This document shows positions 9,574 to 17,311 of a DNA stretch of 64,000 nucleotides, piece after piece. Source of the stretch: Myxococcales bacterium (GTDB lineage: Bacteria > Myxococcota_A > Polyangia > Fen-1088). The translations under genes were made by a program, and so were the position numbers. Under the pieces are notes generated by a model. It saw only the letters and a program-made list of their open reading frames with translations, was not told the origin of the DNA and did not search any database. Positions within the stretch are counted from its first letter, which is position 1; each line of letters begins with the position of its first letter. The DNA lies in NCBI GenBank assembly GCA_003142855.1, contig PLNW01000073.1, positions 62,001 to 126,000 on the forward strand, given 5' to 3'.

Positions 9574-9837
9574 CTACTCGTAGTGCGTCCACAGGCGCAG
9601 AACCTTCACGATCCTTGGCTTGTCCAGTACCTGATACACCAGTCGGTGCTTGATGTTGATCCGCCTGGACAGCGCACCGGCAAGATCCCCGACCAGCTTC
9701 TCGTACGGGGGCGGGTTCTGGTAGGGATTCTCGGCCAGCACTGCGAGCAATTGCTCAGCCTTGGGCCGAAGCCCTGCGGCAGCCAGTTTCTTGGCGTCCT
9801 TGGCCGCTTGCGCGGTGAAATAGACCTGCCACTTCAC
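9574..9837 (-). CDS. yoeB: YoeB/RelE-family mRNA interferase toxin
   Basis: This toxin of about 87 residues cleaves mRNA in the ribosomal A site. The core NPYQNPPPYEKLVGDLAGALSR (in two parts), RINIKHRLVYQV and the terminal WTHYE are the YoeB signature, including the catalytic C-terminal His-Tyr. The GTG at 9837 overlaps the antitoxin stop as GTGA; a TTG three bases earlier is also possible. It is co-transcribed behind its antitoxin and marks the start of an accessory stretch beside tRNA-Arg. Confidence 0.92.
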   Translation of the reverse strand: MKWQVYFTAQAAKDAKKLAAAGLRPKAEQLLAVLAENPYQNPPPYEKLVGDLAGALSRRINIKHRLVYQVLDKPRIVKVLRLWTHYE

Positions 9838-10076
9838 CAAAGCAGTTCCCGGCGGCAGGCGCGCAGCGGCGTCTTGAGTCCTCTGCGAATCGACTCGCGC
9901 ATACCCTTCACCGACAACAAGTACAGTGTCTCCTGAATTGCCGACCAGTCCCCCTGGGACAGCAGCACGGCGCCACCGCGCTTGCCGGCGATGAGGACCG
10001 GCTCATGCGAAGCGTTGGCCTCGTCAACCAAGCTGTATAGACGCCTGCGAGCCTCGGTGGCGGTGATGGTGGTCAT
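9834..10076 (-). CDS. yefM: YefM/Phd-family antitoxin
   Basis: The 80-residue protein begins MTTITATEARRRLYSLVDEA, the YefM/Phd DNA-binding fold. It ends in a toxin-wrapping tail (MRESIRRGLKTPLRACRREL) with the typical ESI...PL pattern. It neutralises YoeB and represses the operon. A longer frame to 10124 exists, but the ATG at 10076 gives the conserved N-terminus. Antitoxin-first order and a four-base overlap with the toxin fit a working type II module. Confidence 0.92.
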   Translation of the reverse strand: MTTITATEARRRLYSLVDEANASHEPVLIAGKRGGAVLLSQGDWSAIQETLYLLSVKGMRESIRRGLKTPLRACRRELLW

Positions 10077-10183
10077 GTCAGTCTCCGTACCCGCAAGAGT
10101 ACGTGATTGCGTACGCAAGGGCAAGACCGGTCAGCGCAGGCCGATCAGCACGGGCCTCGGATCCGCGGTATTGGGGGAAAGCG

Positions 10184-11476
10184 TCACTCTCTCACAATGG
10201 CGTGCGCGATCTGGTGGGGCTTGACGAAGCGAACGCGCGTTTTGCCCACCTTGGTGTCGGGGTGCTCGCGGGAGTTCACCACGAAGAAGCGCCGGGGGGC
10301 GTAGGCTTCGATGAAGCTCATGGCAGAGCGGTCGAGGCGTCCGCGGCTATCGCCGGCCTTGACTTCGACAGCGTCGATGCGGCCCTGCCGCTCGATGACC
10401 AGATCGACCTCGGCGCCGGACTTGCTGCGCCAGTAGCGGATGTCGTCCAGCACCGGCCCGAGTGACTTGCATATCTCGCTGAAGACAAAGTTTTCGGCGA
10501 GCGCGCCGTGATCTGGCCGCAATTCGAGCGCGGCAAAGCCACCGAACAGGCGGTTGCGTACGCCGTTGTCCAGGAAGAAGACCTTGGGCGCGCTGGTGAT
10601 CTCGGCGCGTTTGCCGCCCACGAACGGCCTGACCAGGCGAAGAATGTGCGCGTCGGCAAGCAAGCTGGCGTACTCGCGCGCGGTCTCCACCGACACGCCC
10701 GCCACGGCTGCCCATTCCGAGTAGTTGCACAGGTTGCCGATCTGCGATGCCGCCAGTTCCAGCACCTTGCGGAAAGCGGCGGGGTTGCGCACCTGGAACC
10801 TGTCTGACGCGTCTCGGATAACGAAGGATTCAACCAGCCCGGTGAGCGCGGTCTCTGGCGTGTCCGAGGTGAAGACCGTGGGATAGCCGCCGTAGCGCGT
10901 GAGCTTGTCGGTCAGCTCATCAAGCGAGTGCTCACGCAGCGCGGGCGGGTCGTTGAGCGACGGGGCCAGTTCGGCCAGCGAGAAGGGGAGCAGCAGGTGG
11001 CGCTGTGCCCGACCCGCCAGCGACTCGCGGGTGCGCGCATCGAGATCGAAAGACGAGCTTCCGGTTGCGAACAGGGGGCGACCAATGTGTCGATCGACCA
11101 GCCCCTTAAGAAAGAGGCCAGCCTCCGGTAGCCGCTGCACCTCCTCGAAGAACACGGCCGTGCCCGGCGGGAGAAGATCATCCAGAGCCTTGGCGAAGAG
11201 AGCGGGAGACTTGAGGGCATCGCGTAGCGCCAGCTCGTCGCAGTTGACGTACAGAAAGGGTTGGCCCCGATCAAGCAAGGTTTTCCAGATCAGGGTGGAC
11301 TTTCCTGCTTGCCGTGGGCCCACAACCAAGCAAACGCGTTGGTCGGCGGTCAAGCGCATGTGACGGGCGACGTATGCGGCCGGCACGAAGCGGTCGCTCG
11401 CAAGGCCAGACCCGCCTGTCAGCCAGGGGTTATCCGCCAGCAGAACCTGCAGCGCCGAGTCTGGGATGCGAGACAC
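10184..11476 (-). CDS. AAA_14/DUF4143 ATPase (first of three)
   Basis: The 430-residue protein combines an AAA+ ATPase with a DUF4143 domain. It shows Walker A VGPRQAGKST, Walker B VFFEEVQ, a sensor region ATGSSSFDL, a winged-helix-like middle (IGNLCNYSEWAAVAGVSVETAREYASLL), and a C-terminal PD-(D/E)XK-like strand set with Asp358, Glu371 and Lys373. Proteins of this family are widespread in accessory regions; their substrate is not established. The GTG start at 11476 is the only one that keeps the N-terminal segment. I see no dyad at its 5' end, unlike the two related genes nearby. Confidence 0.88.
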   Translation of the reverse strand: MSRIPDSALQVLLADNPWLTGGSGLASDRFVPAAYVARHMRLTADQRVCLVVGPRQAGKSTLIWKTLLDRGQPFLYVNCDELALRDALKSPALFAKALDDLLPPGTAVFFEEVQRLPEAGLFLKGLVDRHIGRPLFATGSSSFDLDARTRESLAGRAQRHLLLPFSLAELAPSLNDPPALREHSLDELTDKLTRYGGYPTVFTSDTPETALTGLVESFVIRDASDRFQVRNPAAFRKVLELAASQIGNLCNYSEWAAVAGVSVETAREYASLLADAHILRLVRPFVGGKRAEITSAPKVFFLDNGVRNRLFGGFAALELRPDHGALAENFVFSEICKSLGPVLDDIRYWRSKSGAEVDLVIERQGRIDAVEVKAGDSRGRLDRSAMSFIEAYAPRRFFVVNSREHPDTKVGKTRVRFVKPHQIAHAIVRE

Positions 11477-11574
11477 TACTAGAAGTTAGCAGGGATAAGC
11501 TATGGAAGCAATAGAGACTGGCATGGCTAGGTGGGGGCTCCGAAGTTGCCCTGCGCCATTGGGTGGCTGCTAGG

Positions 11575-13266
11575 TCACGGAGAGACGCCAATGCCAGCCA
11601 GCTGGCCCACCTCACTCGCGGACAATGCCCGGTTGTAGACGACGACCTCGTCGATGTTTCCAGGCCACTCCCGGACATGTGTCTTGGCCAGCCCGACACC
11701 GTCCGCGTTGGTGCCGATGAGAAAGCGGGGGGTGTTGGTGTAGTCCACGGCGGCCCCAGTGGCGGTGGAACGAAGGACTCCGTCAATATAGAGCCGAGCT
11801 TCGTAGGTGCCTGCACCCGTCGACTGGAGCGTCGTTGCGACATGGTGCCACTGGCCCGGGTTCCACACGAATCCACTCAGAGCAGCCTGGATAGTGTTGC
11901 TGCAACTGGCACCCGACCCTCGATACACCGCTTGAAGATTGTCGCCGTCCTGGAAGTGGAGCTGGTAGCCATTTCCGGAACACCAGACCCCCAAGTTGCC
12001 GGCGATGCACGCCGGATTGCCGGGTACGACATCGAGCTTGGCCCAGGCTGCGAGCGTCAGCTCCTGCGGACTGAGAGAGGCGTCGTTAGGCAACCAGAGG
12101 AAATCGTCGATGCCATCCAGGTGCGCGCTGGATCCGCGGCCGCACGGGGTGTCGGTTGAGAACGTCGGATCGCTGCTGTCGGCCGTCGCGGTCGAGCCGC
12201 GAGTCAGAGTGTGACCATTGCCGGAAAGGTCGGGAATCAATTGATCCGAATCACTCAGGCCCTCAAAGCCCCAATAGGCAACCAAGCCTGCACTAGGGAT
12301 TTCGCCGCAGCTCGAGGCCACAGTACCGTCCGCTTCGGTGGCATCACTGGCAGGCGGCGCAACGTCCGGCATACCGCCGTCGGAGGGCGGACTCGCTGGC
12401 GCAGTCGGCGCATCGGTGGTCCCGGCGTTCACATCAGCCGCCGCATCAGGCAGGTTGGTGGTGCCGCCGGCCGCCGTGGTACCGGCAGTGCTTGCTGTGC
12501 CGCCGGCTGCCGTGTTGCCTCCGGCGCCAAGCGCGTCCCTGATGCTGGCGACCCCAGCAGTGGAGAGAATGCCCCCAGTGCTGCTCACGCCGCCGGTGCT
12601 GCCCGGCACGTCGGCGGCAAGATCTGGGGAAGCATCAGGATTGGGGCCGACTGAACCGCCCGTGCCCGGCGCACCACCTGTGCCGCCCGTCCCTGAAGAG
12701 CCACCAACACCAGAGGTTCCGCCCGCGCTACCGCCCGTGCCTCCCGTGCTGCCTGACATGTCCGCAAGAAGATCCGGGGAAGCATCAAAGCCGGGACTGG
12801 TTGATCCGCCAGTTCCGCCGGCGCCTGAAGTACCACTCGTGCCGCCGAGTCCACCGTCGGGCACAAGAAGGTTCTTGTTTGAATCGACCTGGCTCTGCTC
12901 GGCGCAGGTATTCGTGGTTGTGCAGGTCTGCCCATTGGTGCAATCGACATTCTTCTGGCACTGTTGACGGCATTGCCGATCCACAGCGCATATGAGCCCG
13001 GTTTGGCAGTCGCTGTTGTACGTGCAAGGGGTAGGCCCCTGACACACCGTCGATTGGACGCTGGCTATGATGCAACTTTGTCCCTTCGGGCAGTCGGCCG
13101 ATGCGTGGCAGGCGACGTGGCAGATGCCCCAAGTGCACACAAAAGAGCCGCCGCAATCGCTGTTGAGGATGCAGGTGCCGCCCACGTCGATCTTCTTGGC
13201 CCCGTTACATCCGGCTACGAGCCAGGCTGAAGCGATCATCAAGCCAAGAACGCGCGATGTGGACAT
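11575..13266 (-). CDS. Cys-rich lipoprotein with C-terminal LamG-like domain
   Basis: The 563-residue product has a lipoprotein signal ending VAGC (Cys20) and a GAGGATTG ribosome site. Residues 25-125 are Cys-rich with repeated Cx(4-7)DCxxGxxC-type units. A long Gly/Ala/Asp linker follows, then a C-terminal concanavalin-like LamG_3 domain (about 330-560: LVAYWGFEG, DFLWLPNDASL, TLAAWAKL, WHHVATTLQ, IDEVVVYNRALS). It probably binds carbohydrate at the cell surface. The first 100 residues and the 5' flank are clearly related to the RCC1 lipoprotein at 17312-19813. Confidence 0.82.
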   Translation of the reverse strand: MSTSRVLGLMIASAWLVAGCNGAKKIDVGGTCILNSDCGGSFVCTWGICHVACHASADCPKGQSCIIASVQSTVCQGPTPCTYNSDCQTGLICAVDRQCRQQCQKNVDCTNGQTCTTTNTCAEQSQVDSNKNLLVPDGGLGGTSGTSGAGGTGGSTSPGFDASPDLLADMSGSTGGTGGSAGGTSGVGGSSGTGGTGGAPGTGGSVGPNPDASPDLAADVPGSTGGVSSTGGILSTAGVASIRDALGAGGNTAAGGTASTAGTTAAGGTTNLPDAAADVNAGTTDAPTAPASPPSDGGMPDVAPPASDATEADGTVASSCGEIPSAGLVAYWGFEGLSDSDQLIPDLSGNGHTLTRGSTATADSSDPTFSTDTPCGRGSSAHLDGIDDFLWLPNDASLSPQELTLAAWAKLDVVPGNPACIAGNLGVWCSGNGYQLHFQDGDNLQAVYRGSGASCSNTIQAALSGFVWNPGQWHHVATTLQSTGAGTYEARLYIDGVLRSTATGAAVDYTNTPRFLIGTNADGVGLAKTHVREWPGNIDEVVVYNRALSASEVGQLAGIGVSP

Positions 13267-13646
13267 TTCAATCCTCAGAGTTTGTGCAAGATGAGAAGCT
13301 ATCACAGCGGGGTTTCAGGTGGCTGTGGGCCTATTGACCCGCAGCCGTCTGGCAGATGAGCAAGCCTCGTGCCAGCCCAGCGAGGCGAGGATTTTCGCCG
13401 CGAGCTTCCTGGCCGGTCACTTGCGGTTGCACTTCAAGTGCAAAGCCCGCAGACCGCGTGCACATGAAGTGCAACGACGGGCATCCTGGCCACGGTTCAG
13501 GGCAGTGCCGCGAAGAAGCGCGGGCGGATCCCATCACGGAACGTGAGCGCCGCAGCAAAGCGGCTTTTCGCTAGATCGGCGGCCTATTTGGATTTCGTCC
13601 GCTCAATACCTTGCAATGTGATGATAGTACCATCAAACTGCAAGGT
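13267..13646. other. Intergenic stretch between LamG lipoprotein and ATPase genes
   Basis: No convincing gene is present in these 380 bases. They contain one copy of the paired-palindrome element (13427-13522) and, at the right end, a dyad covering the ATPase start. The divergent promoters of both genes must lie here. Confidence 0.7.
13427..13522 (+). repeat. Paired-palindrome element, copy 1
   Basis: TTGCACTTCAAGTGCAA (13427-13443) is followed 31 bases on (centre to centre) by GTGCACATGAAGTGCAA (13458-13474). Twenty-two bases after that begins the tail TTCAGGGCAGTGCCGCGAAG (from 13496). The same order and spacing recur at 15803-15896, and the palindrome pair alone recurs at 21397-21447. Confidence 0.7.
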
Positions 13647-13648
13647 AT
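13606..13648. promoter_or_regulatory. 43-base dyad covering the second ATPase start codon
   Basis: Outer arms ATACCTTGCA (13606-13615) and TGCAAGGTAT (13639-13648) are perfect inverted copies. Inner arms TGATG (13619-13623) and CATCA (13631-13635) are symmetric about the same centre, 13627. The right arm runs into the ATG at 13647. This looks like an operator for repression of the gene. Confidence 0.6.
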
Positions 13649-14885
13649 GTATGTCAAGCGAGGCGTCACGGACAAGCTCAAGAAGCTGGTCAAGGCGTTC
13701 CCGGTCGTGGTGGTCAGCGGGGCGCGACAGGTGGGCAAGACCACTCTGCTTCGGCATGTCTTTCCCGACCTCGACTATGTCGCCTTCGATCCCAGCATCG
13801 ACGTAGAGAACGCGCGCGCAGAGTCTGACCTGTTTCTGCACAACCACCGCCTGCCTCTGGTGCTGGACGAGATCCAGTACGCCCCGGAGCTTGTCTCTGC
13901 CATCAAGCGGCGGGTTGACGAGGCCCAAGCGCGGCCCGGGATGTTCTTGCTGACCGGTTCGCAGCAGTGGCAGGTCATGCAGACGCTGGCCGAGAGCCTG
14001 GCTGGCCGCGTGGCCTTCCTGGATTTGCAAGGGTTCTCGATCCAGGAACTGGCTGGCGCGGACGCGCGGGCGGGCTGGCTGGGTCGCTGGATGGACGACG
14101 CGGACGGGTTGCTCGCTTCGCGGCCGCCGAGCGCGACGTGGCTGGGACGCACGCTGTGGGAATGGCTGTGGCGCGGGGCCATGCCAGGCGCCGGCGCGCT
14201 CGATGCAGATCTGGTTCCTGATTTCTGGACGGGCTATCACCGCACTTACGTGGAACGCGACGCCCGCTTGGCCGGCTCCGTCGACGATTGGCAACGCTTT
14301 GGACAGTTTCTCGGGCTCATGTCGGCGCTGACCGCGCAGGAAGTGAACGCCAGCCAACTTGGACGCGACATCGGCATCACGCCGCAGACGGCGCGGCGCT
14401 GGCTGGCAATCCTGTCGGGTACCTTCCAGTGGGTCGAACACGCCGCATTCGCGCGCAACGCCGTGAAGCGGGTCTCCGCGAAGCCCAAAGGCTACCTGGC
14501 CGACACTGGCCTGGCCTGCCATCACGCGCATATCTCCAGCCCCGCGGCCCTCGGTGGACATCCGCTGGTCGGCGCGCTCTTTGAGACTTCCATGGTGAAC
14601 GAGATTCGCAAGCGCGCTGCAGTCCTCTCTGGTGGCGTGGCCTACTCGCACTGGCGCGCAGCCGGCGGCGCCGAAGTCGATCTGCTGCTGGAACGGGATG
14701 GAGTGCTTTACCCATTCGAGATCAAGCTGACCGCAAACCCGTCGCGTCGCCATGCCTCGGGGCTGGTCGCCTTCCGCAAGGCGTACCCCGATAGGCGCAT
14801 CGCCAAAGCCGCGATCCTGTGCGCCACCCCGCGGCCTTTCTGGGTCACCGAAGACGTCGCCGCTTTGCCCTGGAATCTGGTCTGA
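13647..14885 (+). CDS. AAA_14/DUF4143 ATPase (second of three)
   Basis: The 412-residue protein has Walker A SGARQVGKTT, Walker B LVLDEIQ, sensor LLTGSQQ, and a helix-turn-helix-like middle (ASQLGRDIGITPQTARRWLAIL). The C-terminal DUF4143 segment keeps the PD-(D/E)XK-like residues Asp345, Glu358 and Lys360 (GAEVDLLLERDGVLYPFEIK). The ATG at 13647 is preferred. A TTG at 13611 would add 12 residues and place the whole dyad inside the coding region. Dyad 13606-13648 over the start suggests self-regulation. The gene is convergent with the HEPN gene, with 15 bases between. Confidence 0.88.
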   Translation: MYVKRGVTDKLKKLVKAFPVVVVSGARQVGKTTLLRHVFPDLDYVAFDPSIDVENARAESDLFLHNHRLPLVLDEIQYAPELVSAIKRRVDEAQARPGMFLLTGSQQWQVMQTLAESLAGRVAFLDLQGFSIQELAGADARAGWLGRWMDDADGLLASRPPSATWLGRTLWEWLWRGAMPGAGALDADLVPDFWTGYHRTYVERDARLAGSVDDWQRFGQFLGLMSALTAQEVNASQLGRDIGITPQTARRWLAILSGTFQWVEHAAFARNAVKRVSAKPKGYLADTGLACHHAHISSPAALGGHPLVGALFETSMVNEIRKRAAVLSGGVAYSHWRAAGGAEVDLLLERDGVLYPFEIKLTANPSRRHASGLVAFRKAYPDRRIAKAAILCATPRPFWVTEDVAALPWNLV

Positions 14886-14900
14886 TTCTGGCAGTCCTGA

Positions 14901-15413
14901 TCATCGGGTGAGCTCGGCGATGGCCACGGCGATGTGCGCACGCAGGCCGCCGAGGCCATCAACCACCGGCTGGCTAATGCGAAGCAGGGCCTCGGCCCGC
15001 TCGCGCACCTGGGTTGGATCGAGATTGAGCACATAGGCGTTGCGAAAGAAGTGCCGGAACTTTCGCAGCTCGTGCAGTTCGGGGATGGTTGCGCCGGGGA
15101 CAACGCAGGGACGCAGCCCTGGGATCTCCACCCGCATCTGCGCCAGCAGATCGACGTGCCAGGTGTTTCCCGCTGGCACCGTCTGGTCGAGCAAGCGCGC
15201 GACGCGCTCAAGCGCGGTTTCGAGGGCCGTGTACCAACCATGGAGGTTGACCGCCAGCAGGACCAGCTCCGGGCGCGCCAGGCCGCCTGCCGTCGCCCAG
15301 GCTTGCGTGAGTTCGCCGATCTCTCGCCCGCGCGCATCGAGCGCGGCCATGTCGGCATCGAGCTCCTTGGTCAAGCGGGTCAGCCGGACCACGACCTCGG
15401 GATCAGACACCAT
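14901..15413 (-). CDS. HepT-like HEPN ribonuclease toxin
   Basis: The 170-residue all-helical protein contains LHELRKFRHFFRNAY (about 113-127), matching the R-x(4-6)-H core and following Tyr of HepT-like HEPN toxins, which cut RNA. It starts with ATG at 15413 inside the end of the upstream nucleotidyltransferase gene (11-base overlap), so the two are translationally coupled. HEPN and MNT pairs are a known toxin-antitoxin class in which the MNT protein modifies and silences the HEPN partner. Its length exceeds the smallest HepT proteins, but the motif is intact. Confidence 0.82.
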   Translation of the reverse strand: MVSDPEVVVRLTRLTKELDADMAALDARGREIGELTQAWATAGGLARPELVLLAVNLHGWYTALETALERVARLLDQTVPAGNTWHVDLLAQMRVEIPGLRPCVVPGATIPELHELRKFRHFFRNAYVLNLDPTQVRERAEALLRISQPVVDGLGGLRAHIAVAIAELTR

Positions 15414-15759
15414 GGATGGCGAGCCCTTCTTGCAGTACGCGACTTTGGAACGAAGGCGAGAGCCCGCGGAACGGAAGCAAATCGACCTCGACCCCGGTGG
15501 CCCTGGTCACGGCGATTTCGATCGCTGTGCCAAGCGGGCCGCTCACCCCGTCGAGAACCAGGTCCACGTCGCTGCGCTCGCCAAAGCCGCCCCAGGCGAG
15601 CGAACCCACAAGCCACGCACGCGCCCCAGCGGGAAGCTGGCCGCGCACTAACTCCACGACCTGCTCGCGCACTTCGCCGGCGCGCTTCAGTGCCGCTTCA
15701 CGTGCGCGCGCACTACGCTGCTGCAGCGTAACCACCATGTCGTGCGGGCTGGTTGGCAT
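15403..15759 (-). CDS. MNT-type nucleotidyltransferase antitoxin
   Basis: The 118-residue protein has the minimal nucleotidyltransferase motif GSLAWGGFGERSDVDLVLDG (GS followed by DxD) and a later Asp in EVDLLPF, giving the three acidic ligands. Proteins of this type AMPylate or otherwise modify HEPN toxins. The ATG at 15759 (MPTSPHD) is chosen; MVVTLQQR at 15738 is possible. The annotated frame could extend to 15849 but would run through the paired-palindrome element. It is coupled to the HEPN gene downstream. Confidence 0.82.
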   Translation of the reverse strand: MPTSPHDMVVTLQQRSARAREAALKRAGEVREQVVELVRGQLPAGARAWLVGSLAWGGFGERSDVDLVLDGVSGPLGTAIEIAVTRATGVEVDLLPFRGLSPSFQSRVLQEGLAIHGV

Positions 15760-15802
15760 CGCAGACAGGCTGACACAGATCCCTATGAGGCGCAAAATGG
15801 GC

Positions 15803-15896
15803 TGGCCCTTCAAGTGCAAGTTTCCGGACCCGCTTGCAACGAAGTGCAAAGTCGACCATTCGACCCTGTTTCAGGGCAGTGCCGCGAAGAAGCGCG
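15803..15896 (+). repeat. Paired-palindrome element, copy 2
   Basis: A degenerate TGGCCCTTCAAGTGCAA (15803-15819) is followed about 30 bases on by a half-conserved copy ending GAAGTGCAA (15849). The same GGGCAGTGCCGCGAAGAAGC tail as in copy 1 starts at 15873. It lies upstream of the MNT-HEPN operon, in the same orientation as the copy at 13427. Confidence 0.65.
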
Positions 15897-15988
15897 CGGC
15901 GGTCAAGCAGCGAGCGCTGTTCTTCAAGTAGACGTGATATTTTTCTGCTACGGGCGAAAATTGTCATCGCCCCCGAAAGAGCGTTCCC

Positions 15989-17197
15989 TCACGGCAGCAG
16001 GCGCAGAAAACGGTCCGCGCTGACCACGTAGGCGGGCGCGCCCTCGACGTCGAAGAAGTCGTGCACGCCGGGCGCCGCGATCAGCTGCACGGTCAAAGCC
16101 GGGCGTAAGACGCGCGCGAAGTGGCCCAGCGCCGGTGACGGGGCTTTGTCCGACAACTTGGACTCGGCGAGGAGCCAAGGCTTGCGGTTGCTCGTGATCA
16201 GGAAATCCACCTCGCGCTTCTCCTTGTCACGGACGTAGAAAAGCTCGAACGTCCCCTTGCCGGTGTCGGTCCATGCGTCGCACGCCTTGCGCAGATGACC
16301 CGCAACCAGGTTCTCGAAGCGGGCGCCCCGGTCGGGGACTTCTGACCAGTCCCACAGATAAGCTTTCGGCTGTTTTCGTAGGGCGCGGGCCAGGGTTTTG
16401 GCGTAGGGGGGCACCAGGTGGATCACGTAGACCGAACCCAGCCAGCCGAGCCAGCGTCTGGCCGTCGCATAGGCCACGCCCAGGTCCTCGGTCAGGGATT
16501 GCAGGGAGAAAGGCGATCCCACGCGTTCCGGGATCAGGGCGCTCATGGTCTCGATGCTCGACAGATCGTGCGCGTGCGTGAGGTCGCGCAGATCCTCGCG
16601 AACGAGGCGCTCGCCGCGGGACCGGCGCCACAGGACGGTGAATTCCGGATCCTGCTTGAGGAACGGTTCAGGGAAGCCGCCAAAGTCCAGCAGACGATCG
16701 AGCAGCTTCGGATCCCCGGGCTGCTTGCGGCCCAGCGCGGCCACGAGCTGGGCGGGCGGCAGCGTGTCTTGCAGGATCTCGCCCATCGAGAATGGATGAA
16801 GTCGCAACGGGAAGTAGCGTCCGACCAGACTGTCGCCCCCGCGTCGGAACACGTCCATGCGCGCGCTGCCGGTCACCAGAATATCCGCGGACGCGCCCCG
16901 CAGGTCGAACAGTGCCTTGAGGTGGGTCTTCCATCGCGGGGCTTTGTGCAGCTCGTCCAGGATCAGCAGGGAGCGCTTGCCCACGGCAGCCGGGACCAGC
17001 GCCTTGGGATCCTTGGCCCACAGCCGGCGAAAAGTGGGATCGTCCCAGGTGTGGTAGTCGGTCCTCTCGTAGTCCTGGCCCAGCAGTCTGGCCAAGGTGG
17101 TCTTGCCCACCTGGCGCGGGCCGGAAACGAAGACCATCTTCCCATGGCGAAAGGCCCCGTTCTGGATGGCTTGGCGATATCCCGGGCGATCTTGCAT
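15989..17197 (-). CDS. AAA_14/DUF4143 ATPase (third of three)
   Basis: The 402-residue protein has Walker A SGPRQVGKTT, Walker B LLILDELHKAP, sensor LVTGSARMD, a helix-turn-helix-like region (SLQSLTEDLGVAYATARRWLGWLG) and a DUF4143 C-terminus. The PD-(D/E)XK-like residues Asp331, Glu345 and Lys347 are kept (EVDFLITSNRKPWLLAESK). It differs strongly from the other two ATPases nearby, so the three are not recent duplicates. The ATG at 17197 is followed, one base upstream, by an 11-base dyad with further TGGTC boxes. Confidence 0.88.
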   Translation of the reverse strand: MQDRPGYRQAIQNGAFRHGKMVFVSGPRQVGKTTLARLLGQDYERTDYHTWDDPTFRRLWAKDPKALVPAAVGKRSLLILDELHKAPRWKTHLKALFDLRGASADILVTGSARMDVFRRGGDSLVGRYFPLRLHPFSMGEILQDTLPPAQLVAALGRKQPGDPKLLDRLLDFGGFPEPFLKQDPEFTVLWRRSRGERLVREDLRDLTHAHDLSSIETMSALIPERVGSPFSLQSLTEDLGVAYATARRWLGWLGSVYVIHLVPPYAKTLARALRKQPKAYLWDWSEVPDRGARFENLVAGHLRKACDAWTDTGKGTFELFYVRDKEKREVDFLITSNRKPWLLAESKLSDKAPSPALGHFARVLRPALTVQLIAAPGVHDFFDVEGAPAYVVSADRFLRLLP

Positions 17198-17264
17198 GTG
17201 ACCATTTTATCGCCTATGTACAAAACGGTCACGACCAAAATCAACATGGTCGACAAAATGGTCG
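17198..17264. promoter_or_regulatory. Dyad and TGGTC box array upstream of the third ATPase
   Basis: GTGACCATTTT (17198-17208) faces AAAACGGTCAC (17222-17232) with one mismatch, abutting the start codon. It is followed by GACCA...ATGGTC and ACAAAATGGTC, so the GACC/GGTC half-site appears five times in about 67 bases. This is consistent with a repressor operator. Confidence 0.55.
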
Positions 17265-17311
17265 GGGCAGGCCCCGTCAGGTGGGGCGACCCGAAGAGCC
17301 GAGGCCCCAGG

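Noticed and set aside
11477..11574. Search for a dyad upstream of the first AAA_14 ATPase
   Set aside because: No inverted repeat comparable to those at 13606 and 17198 is visible.
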